The notes below the pieces were generated by a model. That model worked only from the letters and a program-made list of their open reading frames with translations, had not been told where the DNA came from and did no database searches. Positions 16,799 through 26,218 of a stretch of DNA of 64,000 nt are shown in pieces; position 1 is the first letter of the stretch, and every line of letters begins with the position of its first letter. Source of the DNA: an uncultured bacterium (lineage in GTDB: Bacteria > Planctomycetota > UBA1135 > GCA-002686595); the NCBI GenBank assembly GCA_938083085.1, contig CALLKX010000039.1:1-64000 (forward strand). The letters run 5' to 3'. The translations under genes and the position numbers were made by a program.

Positions 16799-17326
16799 AT
16801 GGCCAAGCCTCACCGCACCCAGAATCCCACGCCAAGCGGCTTCACGGTCCTGGAGCTGCTGATCATCCTCGCCCTGCTGACCATCACGGCGAGCGTCGGC
16901 ATCCCGGCTTACTTCGCGCGACCCGAGGTAACCCTCGACAGCGCCGCGCGCCTCTTGGCCGCGGACATGCGCGAGGTCCAGAACCGTGCCGCCCTCTACC
17001 GTCTCCCGCTGTCCGTGGAGTTCCCGGCCGGCGGCAGCGGATACTGCGGGGTGCATGCGGACGGGAAGCCGCTCAGCTCGCCGTACCAGGACGGGCCGTT
17101 CGTGCGAATCTTCGCCGCGGACGCCGTCTTCGAGGGCGTCCAGGTCGTGCAGGTGCAGTCACCAGAGGGGGACCGCGTGTCCTTCACCCCGAAGGGCCTC
17201 TCCGCCACCACCGCGTCCATCGTCCTCGGCTTCGATGGCGAGACCCGCACGATTCGAATCCGCAAGGGCTCCGGCCTCATCGAGATCACGGACCTCGATG
17301 ACCCCTGGTTCGACGCCGGCCTCTAG
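16799..17326 (+). CDS. Type IV pilin-like / pseudopilin (GspH-type) protein
   Basis: 175 residues from ATG 16799. Class III prepilin signal: short basic leader ending SG14, then F15-TVLE19-LLIILALLTI, with Glu at +5 of the mature protein, followed by the hydrophobic N-terminal helix. The rest (AARLLAADMREVQNRAALYR, then a beta-rich domain with VSFTPKGLSATTASIVL) matches GspH/FimT minor pseudopilins. It would be cleaved by PilD and join a type II secretion or type IV pilus system; none of those genes are in the window. Its stop overlaps the stop of the convergent rhodanese gene in the palindrome CTAG. Confidence 0.88.
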   Translation: MAKPHRTQNPTPSGFTVLELLIILALLTITASVGIPAYFARPEVTLDSAARLLAADMREVQNRAALYRLPLSVEFPAGGSGYCGVHADGKPLSSPYQDGPFVRIFAADAVFEGVQVVQVQSPEGDRVSFTPKGLSATTASIVLGFDGETRTIRIRKGSGLIEITDLDDPWFDAGL

Positions 17327-17841
17327 CGGCTCGCCGTCCACGCCTCGAGTCCGCCGCGGACCGCGAAGACGTTCTCGAACCCGTGACCGAGGAAGTAGCT
17401 CGCCACGTCGAGGCTCCGGTCTCCGTTCGCGCAGATGAACACGATCCGACGGTCCTTCGGTAGCGACATGTACTTGTCCGACGCGTCGTAGTCGAGGGCC
17501 TCGGCGCCCTCAGCAAGGGCCTCGGTCCGTTCGTCGGGCGTGCGCACGTCGACGAAGGAGAAGTCCTCCGACGCGGCGGTGAGCGCCCTGACCTCGTCGG
17601 GGTTGACCTGCCGATCGCGGTCCATCGTCTCGGCGCGGATGATGGTCTCGACCATGTCCTTGATGTCGAGGATGTTGTGGTCCTTGGCAACCTGGGTCAG
17701 GGTGTCCGACGGCTGGAAGCCGCAGGCCGAGCACCCCCCCACGTGGTAGCGCTGGAACAGGGCGCGCTGGGCGGCGGGGGCGACGGAGAGGATCTGCTCC
17801 ATCGTCATCTCGGGCGTGATCGTGAGGCTCTGGTCGGTCAT
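17323..17841 (-). CDS. DUF1858-like domain fused to a rhodanese domain
   Basis: 172 residues from ATG 17841. Residues 7-70 match DUF1858 (ITPEMTMEQILS ... LFQRYHVGGCSACGF ... LTQVAKDHNI) with Cys37 and Cys40 as CxxC. Residues 90-172 are a rhodanese domain (FSFVDVRTPDER; active-site loop C137-ANGDRS; GFENVFAVRGGLEAW). Rhodaneses carry a persulfide on the loop cysteine; the CxxC domain could pass sulfur or electrons. Cytosolic. Divergent from proS. Convergent with the pilin gene, overlapping by four bases. Confidence 0.88.
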   Translation of the reverse strand: MTDQSLTITPEMTMEQILSVAPAAQRALFQRYHVGGCSACGFQPSDTLTQVAKDHNILDIKDMVETIIRAETMDRDRQVNPDEVRALTAASEDFSFVDVRTPDERTEALAEGAEALDYDASDKYMSLPKDRRIVFICANGDRSLDVASYFLGHGFENVFAVRGGLEAWTASR

Positions 17842-18075
17842 CGTGTCTCGGCGGTCAGGGGTGCGGCGGGAGCATAGTCTACGGCCGCCCGCATCCCACC
17901 TGCCGGGCCGGGGTTCGCTTGCTCGGGCCCTCGATTGCCTCGTCGTGAGCACATTCCACGGGCGCGCCGCGCCGGCGGAGGGCCGCTCCAGCTAACCTCG
18001 CCCACCAAAGCGACCGAGGGAGGCCCCGCCCGAAAGGGCCTCCGGCGCAAGAGACCCGACCAGAGAGGTACGCCA

Positions 18076-19548
18076 GTGGCCCAGGCCAAGATCAAACCCC
18101 GCGCCGAAGACTACGCGCAGTGGTATCAGGACATCATCCAGTACGCAGACCTCGCGGAGCCGGCGGGCGTCGTGAAGGGCTGCATGGTCATCAAGCCCCA
18201 CGGCTACGCCATCTGGGAGGCGATGCAGGCGGACCTCGACCGGCGCTTCAAGGACACCGGCCACAAGAACGCCGCGTTCCCCATGCTCATTCCCATGAGC
18301 TTCCTCGAGAAGGAAGCCGAGCACGTGGAGGGCTTCGCGCCTGAACTCGCGGTGGTCACCCACGCGGGCGGCAAGGAGCTCGAAGAGCCGTACTGCATCC
18401 GTCCCACGTCGGAGACCATCATCGGGCACTTCTTCGGGAAGTGGATCGACTCCCACCGCGACCTCCCGCTGCTGATCAACCAGTGGGCCAACGTCATGCG
18501 CTGGGAGCTTCGTACGCGCATGTTCCTGCGCACGAGCGAGTTCTTCTGGCAGGAAGGGCACACCGCGCACGCCACCCACGATGAGGCCAAGGAGGAGGTC
18601 GCGCGCATGCTCGATGTCTACCGCGACTTCGCGCGGGACATGATGGCTATGCCCGTCGTCCGCGGGGTCAAGAGCGCCCACGAGCGCTTCGCTGGCGCCC
18701 TCGAGACCCTCACGATCGAGGCCATGATGCAGGACGGCAAGGCCCTGCAGTCAGGCACCAGCCACGACCTGGGCCAGAACTTCGGCAAGGCCTTCGACGT
18801 GACGTTCCAGAACGCCGAGGGTGAGCGCGAGTACGTGTGGCAGACCTCCTGGGGCCTGTCAACCCGCATGATCGGCGCACTGATCATGACCCACTCGGAC
18901 GACGACGGCCTGGTGCTCCCGCCGCGACTCGCGCCGATCCACGTGGTGATCGTCCCGATCTACCGCAAGGACGAGGAGCGCGACGCGGTCCTCGAGGCCG
19001 CCGACCGCATCGGCGCCGAGCTGCGCGAGGATGGCCTGCGGGTCGAGGTCGACAAGCGAACGGGGATGAAGCCCGGCGCGAAGTACTACGAGTGGGAGCG
19101 CAAGGGCGTCCCCATGCGCCTCGAGATCGGCCCGCGCGATCTCGAGCAGCGCGCCGTCATGAGCAAGATGCGCCTCGCCGAGCTCGACGAGCGCGGCCGC
19201 CCCGTGAAGGAGACCCTGCCCTGGGACGGGCTCGGGATCGAGATCGGTAAGCGCCTGGACCGCTTCCAGGAGGAGCTCTACGAGCGGGCCCTCAAGATGC
19301 GCGAGGAGAACACCCACCTCGTGGATTCCTGGGACGACTTCGTGGCGGCGTTCGAGGGCTCGAAGAGCTCCTTCGTCTACGCCCACTGGGACGGGACGAC
19401 CGAGACCGAGCTCGCCATCAAGGAGGCGACCAAGGCCACGATCCGGTGCGTCCCCCTGGAGGGTGAAGGCCCCGTGGTGGAGCCCGGGAAGTGCATCAAG
19501 ACCGGCGAGCCCAGCGCCCAGCGAGTGCTCTTCGCCAAGAACTACTGA
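18076..19548 (+). CDS. proS: Proline--tRNA ligase, archaeal/eukaryotic-type (ProS type 3)
   Basis: 490 residues. Charges tRNA-Pro. Start is GTG 18076, decided by the ribosome-binding site GAGAGGT at 18063-18069; the frame is open further upstream. Class II motifs: YGI-like [11 protein letters not shown] near 36-46, motif 2 around [12 protein letters not shown] and [25 protein letters not shown] near 140-165, motif 3 [11 protein letters not shown]. The anticodon-binding domain ([14 protein letters not shown]) and the C-terminal zinc-like domain ending in aromatic NY are typical of type 3 ProS, which lacks the bacterial editing insertion. Confidence 0.96.
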   Translation: MAQAKIKPRAEDYAQWYQDIIQYADLAEPAGVVKGCMVIKPHGYAIWEAMQADLDRRFKDTGHKNAAFPMLIPMSFLEKEAEHVEGFAPELAVVTHAGGKELEEPYCIRPTSETIIGHFFGKWIDSHRDLPLLINQWANVMRWELRTRMFLRTSEFFWQEGHTAHATHDEAKEEVARMLDVYRDFARDMMAMPVVRGVKSAHERFAGALETLTIEAMMQDGKALQSGTSHDLGQNFGKAFDVTFQNAEGEREYVWQTSWGLSTRMIGALIMTHSDDDGLVLPPRLAPIHVVIVPIYRKDEERDAVLEAADRIGAELREDGLRVEVDKRTGMKPGAKYYEWERKGVPMRLEIGPRDLEQRAVMSKMRLAELDERGRPVKETLPWDGLGIEIGKRLDRFQEELYERALKMREENTHLVDSWDDFVAAFEGSKSSFVYAHWDGTTETELAIKEATKATIRCVPLEGEGPVVEPGKCIKTGEPSAQRVLFAKNY

Positions 19549-19875
19549 GCGCTCGACGCCCCCGGGCGACACCAGGAGGCCCCTCCGCGGCGACGCGGGG
19601 GGGGCCTTCTCAGCTTGCGGCCCCCACCCCGACCGCACCCGCCCTTCGAGCGCCGCGCCGGCGTCAGGGGCCGCCCAGCCCGATCCGCCACCGATCCGCG
19701 ACGCCACGCGCCAGCGCCCCAGGCCCACTTCGACCTGGCCGCGCCCCGCGGCCGCCTCGAGCACCGAACGCCTCCACACGCAATCGGCCACTCCAGGCCA
19801 GGTGACCGGCCACACCAGGGCAGAACCAGAGGCTGCTTGGGGGTAGACTGGTTCGCCGCTTCCCGCTCGCACGCC
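19549..19875. other. Intergenic stretch of 327 bases after proS
   Basis: Contains the proS terminator at 19577-19608. The remainder is GC-rich, with one plus-strand frame open into the following hydrolase gene but low-complexity Arg/Pro/Ala-rich, so I do not call it coding. The promoter of the hydrolase gene should lie here; no clear boxes seen. Confidence 0.55.
19577..19608 (+). terminator. Rho-independent-like terminator after proS
   Basis: AGGCCCCTCCGCG (19577-19589) pairs with the G-rich arm ending about 19607, around a GCGA loop, about 13 pairs with one extra G; followed by TCTCAGCTT. It begins 29 bases after the proS stop. Confidence 0.8.
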
Positions 19876-20877
19876 GTGACCTTCCTCTATCTCTCCGCCG
19901 CCGTCCTGTTCCTTGGCCTGCTCGTCGAGGCCGTGGGCCGCCGTAGAGACGGCAAGCGCTGGCCGCGGCCTGGCCGGGTCGTCGACGCCGGCGGGCATGG
20001 TCTTCACGCCCGCGTCTTCGGGGACGGAGAGCGCCTGGTCGTCTTCGAGGCAGACGAGGGCGCGTGGTCCACGCACTGGGGTCGGCTCCCCGAGGAGCTG
20101 GGCAAGGTGGCGACGGCGGTGGTCTATGACCGCGCCGGGCTCGGCTGGAGCGAGAGCGGACCTCCGCCTCGTGACGTCGAGACGCTGGCGCGCGAGCTCC
20201 ACCACCTCCTCCAAAGCCTGGGCCCCGGGCGGCCCGTGATCCTGGTCGGGCACGGGACCGGCGCAGGCGTCGCCCGCACCTACGCCCACCGGTATCCCTT
20301 CGAGACCTCTGCGCTGGTGCTCGTCGACCCGATGCATGAGGGCTTCGGCGACCTCCTCCGCCGGGAGCAGGTCGCTCCGCTCAAGCCCTCGGCCTGGGGC
20401 ATCGGGCTCGCCTCTGTGCTCGGACGCTTCGGGCTTCTCCGGCTGTTGAACTCCCGCCAGTCCCCGAACGGGCACCTCCCGCTCCCGCCGTCCCTGCGCG
20501 CCGAGCTGGACGCGCACGAGCTCGAGCCACGGGTCCGGCGCGCAGCGGCGAGCGAGCTGGAGTGCGAGCCCAGGAATGTCGCCTACCTCTCTGGCCTCGC
20601 CGCGACCCCGGACCTCCCCGTCCGGGCCATCGTGGCAACGGAGACCCTCCAGGCGTCCGATGCCCCCGCTGACTTTCCGCGCGAGGCCTACAACCGTCTC
20701 TGGGTCGAGCAGAGCGAGGCCTTCCTGGACGTCTCGAGGAGGGCCCAACGCGTGCTCGTGGAAGGATCCGGGCATCAGCTCCAACTCGAGCGCCCCGAGA
20801 TCGTTCTTGAGGCCATCCTCGAGGTCATCGGCGAGGTCGAAGAGGTCGAGGCCATCCGCGCCGCCGAGGAGTCCTGA
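19876..20877 (+). CDS. Alpha/beta-hydrolase fold protein lacking the nucleophile serine
   Basis: 333 residues from GTG 19876. N-terminal TM anchor about residues 3-18. The fold is clear: AVVYDRAGLGWSESGPPP near 86-103, ILVGHGTGAGVARTYAHRYP near 122-141, ALVLVDPMHEG near 147-157, and the C-terminal VEGSGHQLQLERPE with the triad histidine. In close relatives the elbow is GHSxGG; here it is G125-H126-G127-T-G, so the serine is a glycine (codon GGG at 20254). It is probably not a serine hydrolase. Start is not certain; no ATG fits. Confidence 0.8.
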   Translation: MTFLYLSAAVLFLGLLVEAVGRRRDGKRWPRPGRVVDAGGHGLHARVFGDGERLVVFEADEGAWSTHWGRLPEELGKVATAVVYDRAGLGWSESGPPPRDVETLARELHHLLQSLGPGRPVILVGHGTGAGVARTYAHRYPFETSALVLVDPMHEGFGDLLRREQVAPLKPSAWGIGLASVLGRFGLLRLLNSRQSPNGHLPLPPSLRAELDAHELEPRVRRAAASELECEPRNVAYLSGLAATPDLPVRAIVATETLQASDAPADFPREAYNRLWVEQSEAFLDVSRRAQRVLVEGSGHQLQLERPEIVLEAILEVIGEVEEVEAIRAAEES

Positions 20878-21091
20878 GGGACGTCGGGGCGCGCCCCCCG
20901 AGGCCAACCCCCGCGTCACTTCCTCCCGCTTCGCCCGGACGCCCGCCGGCGCCCGTAAAATGTGGCGGCTGACCGCCCGCTGTTCAGCCCGCTCACCCCG
21001 GCCCGCCCTGGGCCCCCCGTCGCACGCCCGCACGGCGACCGGCCTGCCCGCCGGGACGTCCACACGCCGTCCTCCCACCACGCCCCGTTCG

Positions 21092-22813
21092 ATGATGCGT
21101 CCCAATCCTGTCACCCGATTGATCCAGGGAGCGGCCGTGGTCGCCCTCACCGCATGGAGCGGCGCTGCCCAGGCCCAGGAGCCGGCCACCAAGGTGGGAG
21201 ACCCGCCCACCATCGCCGACACCTCGGCCATGGATCCCGGGCTCGTGCGCCTGCTCGATGAGCTCCTCGCAGGGGTCGCCGCCGACCCGACAAGCGCCGC
21301 GGCTCGGGCCGAGCTGGGGCTCGCCTACGAGGGCAACACGATCTGGTCCCTCGCCGAGCAGTGCTACGACCAATCGCTGCAGCTGGATGGCGAGGGCACC
21401 CAGTGGCTGTTCCGGCGCGGCATCTGCCGCTTCGCCTCCGGAGACCTCGAGCCGGCCATCGCGGACCTGCAGGCGACCGCCGAGGTCTTCAAGAACACAC
21501 CCGTCGTCCAGGCCCGCCTCGGCGACGCCCTCCGCCTCGCCGGTGAGCTGGAGGGCGCCGAGCTCGCATGGCGCCGGGCCATCGAGGCCGAGGAGCGCCA
21601 GCCGGCGGTGGTGCGGTACGCGCAGAGCCGCGTCGGGCTCGCCCAGACGTTGCTCGACCTCGAGCGCCCCGAAGAGGCAGCCAGCCTCTGCCGCAAGGCT
21701 CTCGAGCTGGCGCCGGGCTACCGCCACGCCAACTACACCCTCGGCCTCGCCCTGCTGGAGCTCGGGCAAGTCGAGGAGGGCGAGGCCGAGCTGATCGCCG
21801 GAGAGAACGCCTACCCCGAGTTCCCCCCCGGCCCCCACACCGCGCGGCTCACGGCCTATGGGCGCGGCTTCGGCCGGCGGATGATGGTCATCGAGATGAT
21901 CGTGCAGTCCGGAGATCTCGAGGAGGCCAACCGGCGCCTCGCGGAGATCATGGAGAGCCGCGGAGACGAGTACCTGGTCCTCAACCTCGCCGCCCGCGTG
22001 GCCCAGCGCAGCGGTGACACCGCGCGCGCCCGCGAGCTGCTCGCCCGCAGCCTCGAGGTCTCGCCAGGCGAGCCCTCGACCCTGACGCAGCTCTGCCTGC
22101 TCGACCTGCAAGAGGCGGACTCGATCAAGTTCCAGCTCGGCAACATGCAGCAGCAGGCCAGCCAGGGGGTCGCCGTCGATCCCGCCGTCGTCACCCAACT
22201 CCAGGAGCGGGGACGGGAGGCCTGCGCGTCCGCCCTCACCAGCGCCAACGCCGCGGCCGCCGCGGCGCCGACCGTCGGCTCCCTCCACTACTGGGTGGGC
22301 GTGAGCCACCAGACAAGCGCCAGCTTCGCCACGGACCAGAACGCCATGGGGCAGTCCCTCCAGACCGCCCTCAGCTCCTTCCAGATGGCCCTGCGCCTCG
22401 GCTGCACGGAGCCCGAGTTCAACATCCAGCTCGCCAACCTCTACGCGCAGATGGGGCGCCCACGGGAGCTGCTGCGCTACGCGCTCCGCCACCTCGACAC
22501 CGTCCCCAGGGACCCCTCCACCCTCTCGACCGTGATCCAGGCGCTGATCTCCAATGAACGCGCCGCCGAGATTCCCCCGTACATCGAGCGCCTCCGCGTT
22601 GCCGGCGCGGGGCAGCTTTCCGCCCTTCAATTCTGCGTCCAGGCCTACCTGACCGTTGGAGACCTCGACGCCGCCCAGACCGTCCTGGCCGACTTCGAGG
22701 CCGCTGGCCCCGGGAACCCCCAGGTCGCCCAGTTCGTCACCGCCGTCCAGGCGCACATCGCTCAAGAGCGCCTGAAGACCCCCGCCCCCACCGCGGGCGG
22801 CGAGCGTCCCTGA
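21092..22813 (+). CDS. Exported tetratricopeptide-repeat protein
   Basis: 573 residues from the ATG at 21092 (a second ATG at 21095 is equivalent). Signal peptide (VTRLIQGAAVVALTAWSG ... AQAQE). TPR helices: SLAEQCYDQSLQLDGEG near 90, GDLEPAIADLQATAEVF, GELEGAELAWRRAI, EEAASLCRKALELAPGYRHA near 210, GDTARARELLARSLEVSPGE near 310 and further helical repeats up to residue 560. Exported scaffold protein. It is followed after 55 bases by the CRTAC1-type gene, a pairing seen often in Planctomycetota, Acidobacteriota and relatives. Confidence 0.88.
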   Translation: MMRPNPVTRLIQGAAVVALTAWSGAAQAQEPATKVGDPPTIADTSAMDPGLVRLLDELLAGVAADPTSAAARAELGLAYEGNTIWSLAEQCYDQSLQLDGEGTQWLFRRGICRFASGDLEPAIADLQATAEVFKNTPVVQARLGDALRLAGELEGAELAWRRAIEAEERQPAVVRYAQSRVGLAQTLLDLERPEEAASLCRKALELAPGYRHANYTLGLALLELGQVEEGEAELIAGENAYPEFPPGPHTARLTAYGRGFGRRMMVIEMIVQSGDLEEANRRLAEIMESRGDEYLVLNLAARVAQRSGDTARARELLARSLEVSPGEPSTLTQLCLLDLQEADSIKFQLGNMQQQASQGVAVDPAVVTQLQERGREACASALTSANAAAAAAPTVGSLHYWVGVSHQTSASFATDQNAMGQSLQTALSSFQMALRLGCTEPEFNIQLANLYAQMGRPRELLRYALRHLDTVPRDPSTLSTVIQALISNERAAEIPPYIERLRVAGAGQLSALQFCVQAYLTVGDLDAAQTVLADFEAAGPGNPQVAQFVTAVQAHIAQERLKTPAPTAGGERP

Positions 22814-22868
22814 TCCCCGCCCCGCCCGCCGTTCGCCCCAGCGCCACCGCACTGCCCTCCCCCTGACG

Positions 22869-24578
22869 ATGATCACCTCCGCTTCGCTGCTCGCCCTGCT
22901 CGCCCCCGCCGCCGCTCCCGCCGCCGCGCAGGACGCCGCGGCGCCCCCCGTCTGGTTCCGGGAGGTCAGCGCCGAGGCCGGCGTCGACTTCGTCCACCAG
23001 GCTGACCGCACGGACCGTCACCGGTTCCCCGAGATCATGGGCGGCGGCGTCGCCCTGCTGGACCACGACGGCGACGGCGACCTCGACATCTACCTCGTAC
23101 AGGGCGGCATCTTGGGCGACGCTCCAGAGGGCGTCGAGCGCCCCGGCAACCGGCTCTTCAGGAACGACACGGAGGAGGGCGGCCCGCTCCGCTTCACCGA
23201 CGTGACCGAGGAGGCCGGCGTCGGCAACAGCGCGTACGGCATGGGGGCCGCCTGCGGGGACTTCGATCGCGACGGTGACACGGACCTCTTCGTGACGAAC
23301 GTCGGGCCGAACGTCATGTACGTGAACAACGGCGACGGGACCTTCACGGACAAGACGGCGAAGCTGAAGGTCGGCGATCCTCGCTGGGCCACCAGCGCCG
23401 CGATGTTCGATGCCAACGGCGACGGGAAACTCGACCTGTACGTGGTGAACAACCTCGGCTGGTCCGACGCGATCGAGATCGAGTGCTTCAACTACTACGG
23501 AGAGCCCGACTACTGCAGCCCGAACAACTACAACGCGCCCTCGGCCGACCTCTTCTACACGTTCGGTCGGCTCGGCTTCACCGACGCGACCCTGCGCACG
23601 GGGATCGACGCCGCCTTCGGCAACGGGCTCGGCCTCGCGGTCGGCGACTCGGACCTCGACGGGGACCTGGATGTGTACGTCGCCAATGACGCCACCACCA
23701 ACCTCCTCTGGGTCAATGACGGGCGGGCCGTCTTCGAGGACCGCGGGATCCGCGCAGGCTGCGGCCTGAACGGCAACGGCACCCCTGAGGCAGGGATGGG
23801 CGTGCAGTTCGTCGACCTCGACGAGGACGGCGACCTCGACCTCTACATGACGCACCTGAGGCGGGAGACCAACACCTTCTACCGCAACAGGAACGGCAAG
23901 TTCAGTGACATGAGCAACACGACCGGCACGGCGGGGGTGAGCATGAAGTTCACGGGCTTTGGCATGGGCTTCCAGGACTTCGACCTCGACGGGACCCTCG
24001 ACCTCTACGTCGCCAACGGCGCGGTCCAGGCCTGGAAGGAGGGCGAGCGCTTCGACCAGGGGGACGCTTACGCGGAACCGAACCACCTCTTCCGCGGGAC
24101 CCGCAAGGGCAAGCGGGTGACCTTCAAGCTCACCCAGCCCGCTGGAGCGACCCCGGACCCGCTCATCGGTACCAGCCGCGGTGCGGCCTTCGGAGACCTC
24201 GAGGGCGACGGCGACATGGACATCGTCGTCGTGGACCTCGACGCCGGGGTGAAGGTGCTCGAGAACGTCGCCCCTCGTGAGGGTGAGGCTGCAAGCTGGG
24301 TCGGGTTCCAGGCGGTCTCGGGCAAGAAGGCCGCCATCGTGCACGGCGCCACCGTCTCCATCGCCCGCGATGACGAGGGCAAGCGGCAGTACCGACAGGC
24401 CAACCCCGCCTACAGCTACCTCTCCAGCAACGACCCCAGGGCTCACTTCGGTCTCGGCGGCGCCGCGATTGCAGCGGACGTCCAGGTCCGGTGGCCCGAC
24501 GGCACGGTGGAGCAGTTTGGAGATCGACCGGCCGGTCAATACCACGTCCTCGCCAAGGGCGAGGGCCAGAAGCAGTGA
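22869..24578 (+). CDS. CRTAC1-type FG-GAP/VCBS repeat protein with ASPIC/UnbV domain
   Basis: 569 residues. Signal peptide with cleavage near AAAQ. Seven or so FG-GAP/VCBS units carry calcium-loop motifs: LLDHDGDGDLDIYLV, FDRDGDTDLFVTN, FDANGDGKLDLYVVN, DSDLDGDLDVYVAND, LDEDGDLDLYMTH, FDLDGTLDLYVANG, LEGDGDMDIVVVD. The C-terminal about 110 residues hold an ASPIC/UnbV domain (ATVSIARDDEGKRQYRQ, AYSYLSSNDPRAHFGLG, VQVRWPDGTVEQF). A secreted beta-propeller likely binding Ca2+; no enzyme activity is established for the family. Confidence 0.93.
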   Translation: MITSASLLALLAPAAAPAAAQDAAAPPVWFREVSAEAGVDFVHQADRTDRHRFPEIMGGGVALLDHDGDGDLDIYLVQGGILGDAPEGVERPGNRLFRNDTEEGGPLRFTDVTEEAGVGNSAYGMGAACGDFDRDGDTDLFVTNVGPNVMYVNNGDGTFTDKTAKLKVGDPRWATSAAMFDANGDGKLDLYVVNNLGWSDAIEIECFNYYGEPDYCSPNNYNAPSADLFYTFGRLGFTDATLRTGIDAAFGNGLGLAVGDSDLDGDLDVYVANDATTNLLWVNDGRAVFEDRGIRAGCGLNGNGTPEAGMGVQFVDLDEDGDLDLYMTHLRRETNTFYRNRNGKFSDMSNTTGTAGVSMKFTGFGMGFQDFDLDGTLDLYVANGAVQAWKEGERFDQGDAYAEPNHLFRGTRKGKRVTFKLTQPAGATPDPLIGTSRGAAFGDLEGDGDMDIVVVDLDAGVKVLENVAPREGEAASWVGFQAVSGKKAAIVHGATVSIARDDEGKRQYRQANPAYSYLSSNDPRAHFGLGGAAIAADVQVRWPDGTVEQFGDRPAGQYHVLAKGEGQKQ

Positions 24579-24617
24579 AGCGCAAGGCGCCGCCCACGAG
24601 GCCGCGCCGTCATCATC

Positions 24618-25487
24618 ATGGGCACCCCTACCGCCACCCCCACACACGTCACCGCGGTGCTCTTCCGAGAGGCACCGGCGCTGGAGCGCCTCTTCGAGGT
24701 CTTCCGGCGGCTCCCTGACACCAGCGACGTGATCCTGGAGAACACCCACGTCCGCCTGGACACCCCAGCCGGTGTGGTCCACGCCTCCACCTACGGAGCG
24801 CCCTGGCCAGACATGGACCCCGAGTCCCTCGCGGAGCTCGGCGGCGCCGGGGCTGGGCTGCACCCCGGCTCTCTCCAGCGCGCCGCGGCCCAGACCGTGG
24901 TCTGGCCCGGCGGAGCGCTGGCCGCGGAGGCGCACCAGGGCTTTGTCCACCTGATCATGGCCGAGGGCACGGGCACCCCGCAGGCGCAAATCGAGGAGCT
25001 CGAGCGCCTGGCGCTGGCCATGCTGGCCGACCCCGCGAGCCTGTGCCTCTTCTTCCCCTGGGGCGAGTCCCTGCGCGACGGCCACGTCATGGGCCATATC
25101 CGTGCCGCCGCCCAGGAGCAGGGCGCTGTGCCCCTGCAGAACTGGGTCAATGGCCGGCTCGCACAGAGCGGAGAGGGCGCGGTGATCGCGGACCTCATCG
25201 GCCTCGGGCTCGTCGGGCTCCCGGACACCGAGGCGGTCTTCCCCGACCGCCCCGACCTGCCCCCCTACGAGGTCCTCGGGTTCCTGCTCGATATCGCTCA
25301 CCACCTCGCTCTTGAGGGCGGCGCGCTCGAGGAGGGCGTCGTGTACGAGGGACCCGGCGGGCTTCGATGGCGAGCGGGCCTGGACGTCGAGTCACAGATC
25401 GAGCCGGTGCGAAAGCTCGTGCGTTGGATCCCGCTCGCTCCCGGAGAAGAGTCCGACAGCAGCGTCAGCTTGGAGGCCGACCAATGA
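24618..25487 (+). CDS. Unknown protein, possible DUF4261-like C-terminus
   Basis: 289 residues, no signal peptide or TM segment. The N-terminal half has PWPDMDPESLAEL and FVHLIMAEGTGTPQAQIEEL; the C-terminal half has LPDTEAVFPDRPDL, VLGFLLDIAHHLALEGGALE and VVYEGPGGLRWRAGLDVESQ, similar in layout to DUF4261 domains. That is a weak, pattern-based assignment. It overlaps the next gene by four bases (ATGA), so the two are translationally coupled. Follows the CRTAC1 gene by 39 bases and may be in the same transcript. Confidence 0.65.
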   Translation: MGTPTATPTHVTAVLFREAPALERLFEVFRRLPDTSDVILENTHVRLDTPAGVVHASTYGAPWPDMDPESLAELGGAGAGLHPGSLQRAAAQTVVWPGGALAAEAHQGFVHLIMAEGTGTPQAQIEELERLALAMLADPASLCLFFPWGESLRDGHVMGHIRAAAQEQGAVPLQNWVNGRLAQSGEGAVIADLIGLGLVGLPDTEAVFPDRPDLPPYEVLGFLLDIAHHLALEGGALEEGVVYEGPGGLRWRAGLDVESQIEPVRKLVRWIPLAPGEESDSSVSLEADQ

Positions 25488-26218
25488 GCTCCCCAGACAG
25501 GAACATCGAACACTTCGGCGCCACGCTCGCGGCGCTGGACGCGGAGGTCAATTGGGACCTCGTCGCCACGGTCTACTGCGACGGCGAGGCCAAGGGGTTC
25601 TTCGATGAGGAGCGCCGCAACGCCGTCCTCGACGCCGGACTCAAGGTGGCGTCCGACCTCGGAGAGGCGCTCGAGCCCGGCGGGCGCTCGCTCTACGTCG
25701 GCGCCGCGGTCGCCGAGCTGGCCCCGATGCTGTTCGAGACCATCCTCCTCGGCCGCAAGGTCGTCTGGAAGGCGCTGCCCTCCGTCGAGATGGAGGAGCT
25801 GACTCGCGCCCTGCGCGCCGTCTCCGTCGAGGGACGCTCCGCGCTTCCCGTCCCCAAGACCGAGCCCTGGCTCGGCCGCGAGCTCGGGCGGTGCGACCAC
25901 GTCTGGATGACCAGCGTGCTCACCGACCCTGACGCCTTCCCCGCCCTGCACGACGCGCTCTATCAGCGCCAGGGCACCCCGGAGGCCGTGGGCGGCGGGC
26001 ACCCCAAGGACGAGCGCCGCAGGGCGCGAGCGCTCGTGGACGAGGCCATGATCGCTTCGGGGGAAGGTGCGGTCATCAGCACCTCCGAGGAGGAGCTCCA
26101 GGTCTGGGAAGCCGTCGCAGAGGACTTCAGCCTCACCCTGGAGGTCGCCCCCACCGGACGCATGTCAGGGGTGGTCGGGGACGTCATCCGCCGGGGTCGA
26201 CTGCGCCGCCGGTCCTAG
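25484..26218 (+). CDS. Unknown cytosolic protein, coupled to the previous gene
   Basis: 244 residues from the ATG at 25484, which overlaps the upstream TGA (ATGA). Contains LYVGAAVAELAPMLFETILLGR near 70-90 and GEGAVISTSEEELQVWEAVA near 192-211, with well-ordered helix/strand alternation but no family I recognise. The GRSLYVGAAVAELAP stretch followed by a conserved acidic helix recalls a Rossmann-like methyltransferase core only faintly. Partner of the preceding gene by coupling; role unknown. Confidence 0.7.
   Translation: MSSPDRNIEHFGATLAALDAEVNWDLVATVYCDGEAKGFFDEERRNAVLDAGLKVASDLGEALEPGGRSLYVGAAVAELAPMLFETILLGRKVVWKALPSVEMEELTRALRAVSVEGRSALPVPKTEPWLGRELGRCDHVWMTSVLTDPDAFPALHDALYQRQGTPEAVGGGHPKDERRRARALVDEAMIASGEGAVISTSEEELQVWEAVAEDFSLTLEVAPTGRMSGVVGDVIRRGRLRRRS

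Noticed and set aside
18859..21231. 790-codon open frame on the minus strand
   Set aside because: Shadow of proS and the alpha/beta hydrolase; both plus-strand genes are well supported.
22737..25304. 855-codon open frame on the minus strand
   Set aside because: Antisense shadow of the CRTAC1-type gene and its neighbours; GC-rich codon bias opens the complementary frame. The plus-strand proteins have recognisable domains, this one does not.
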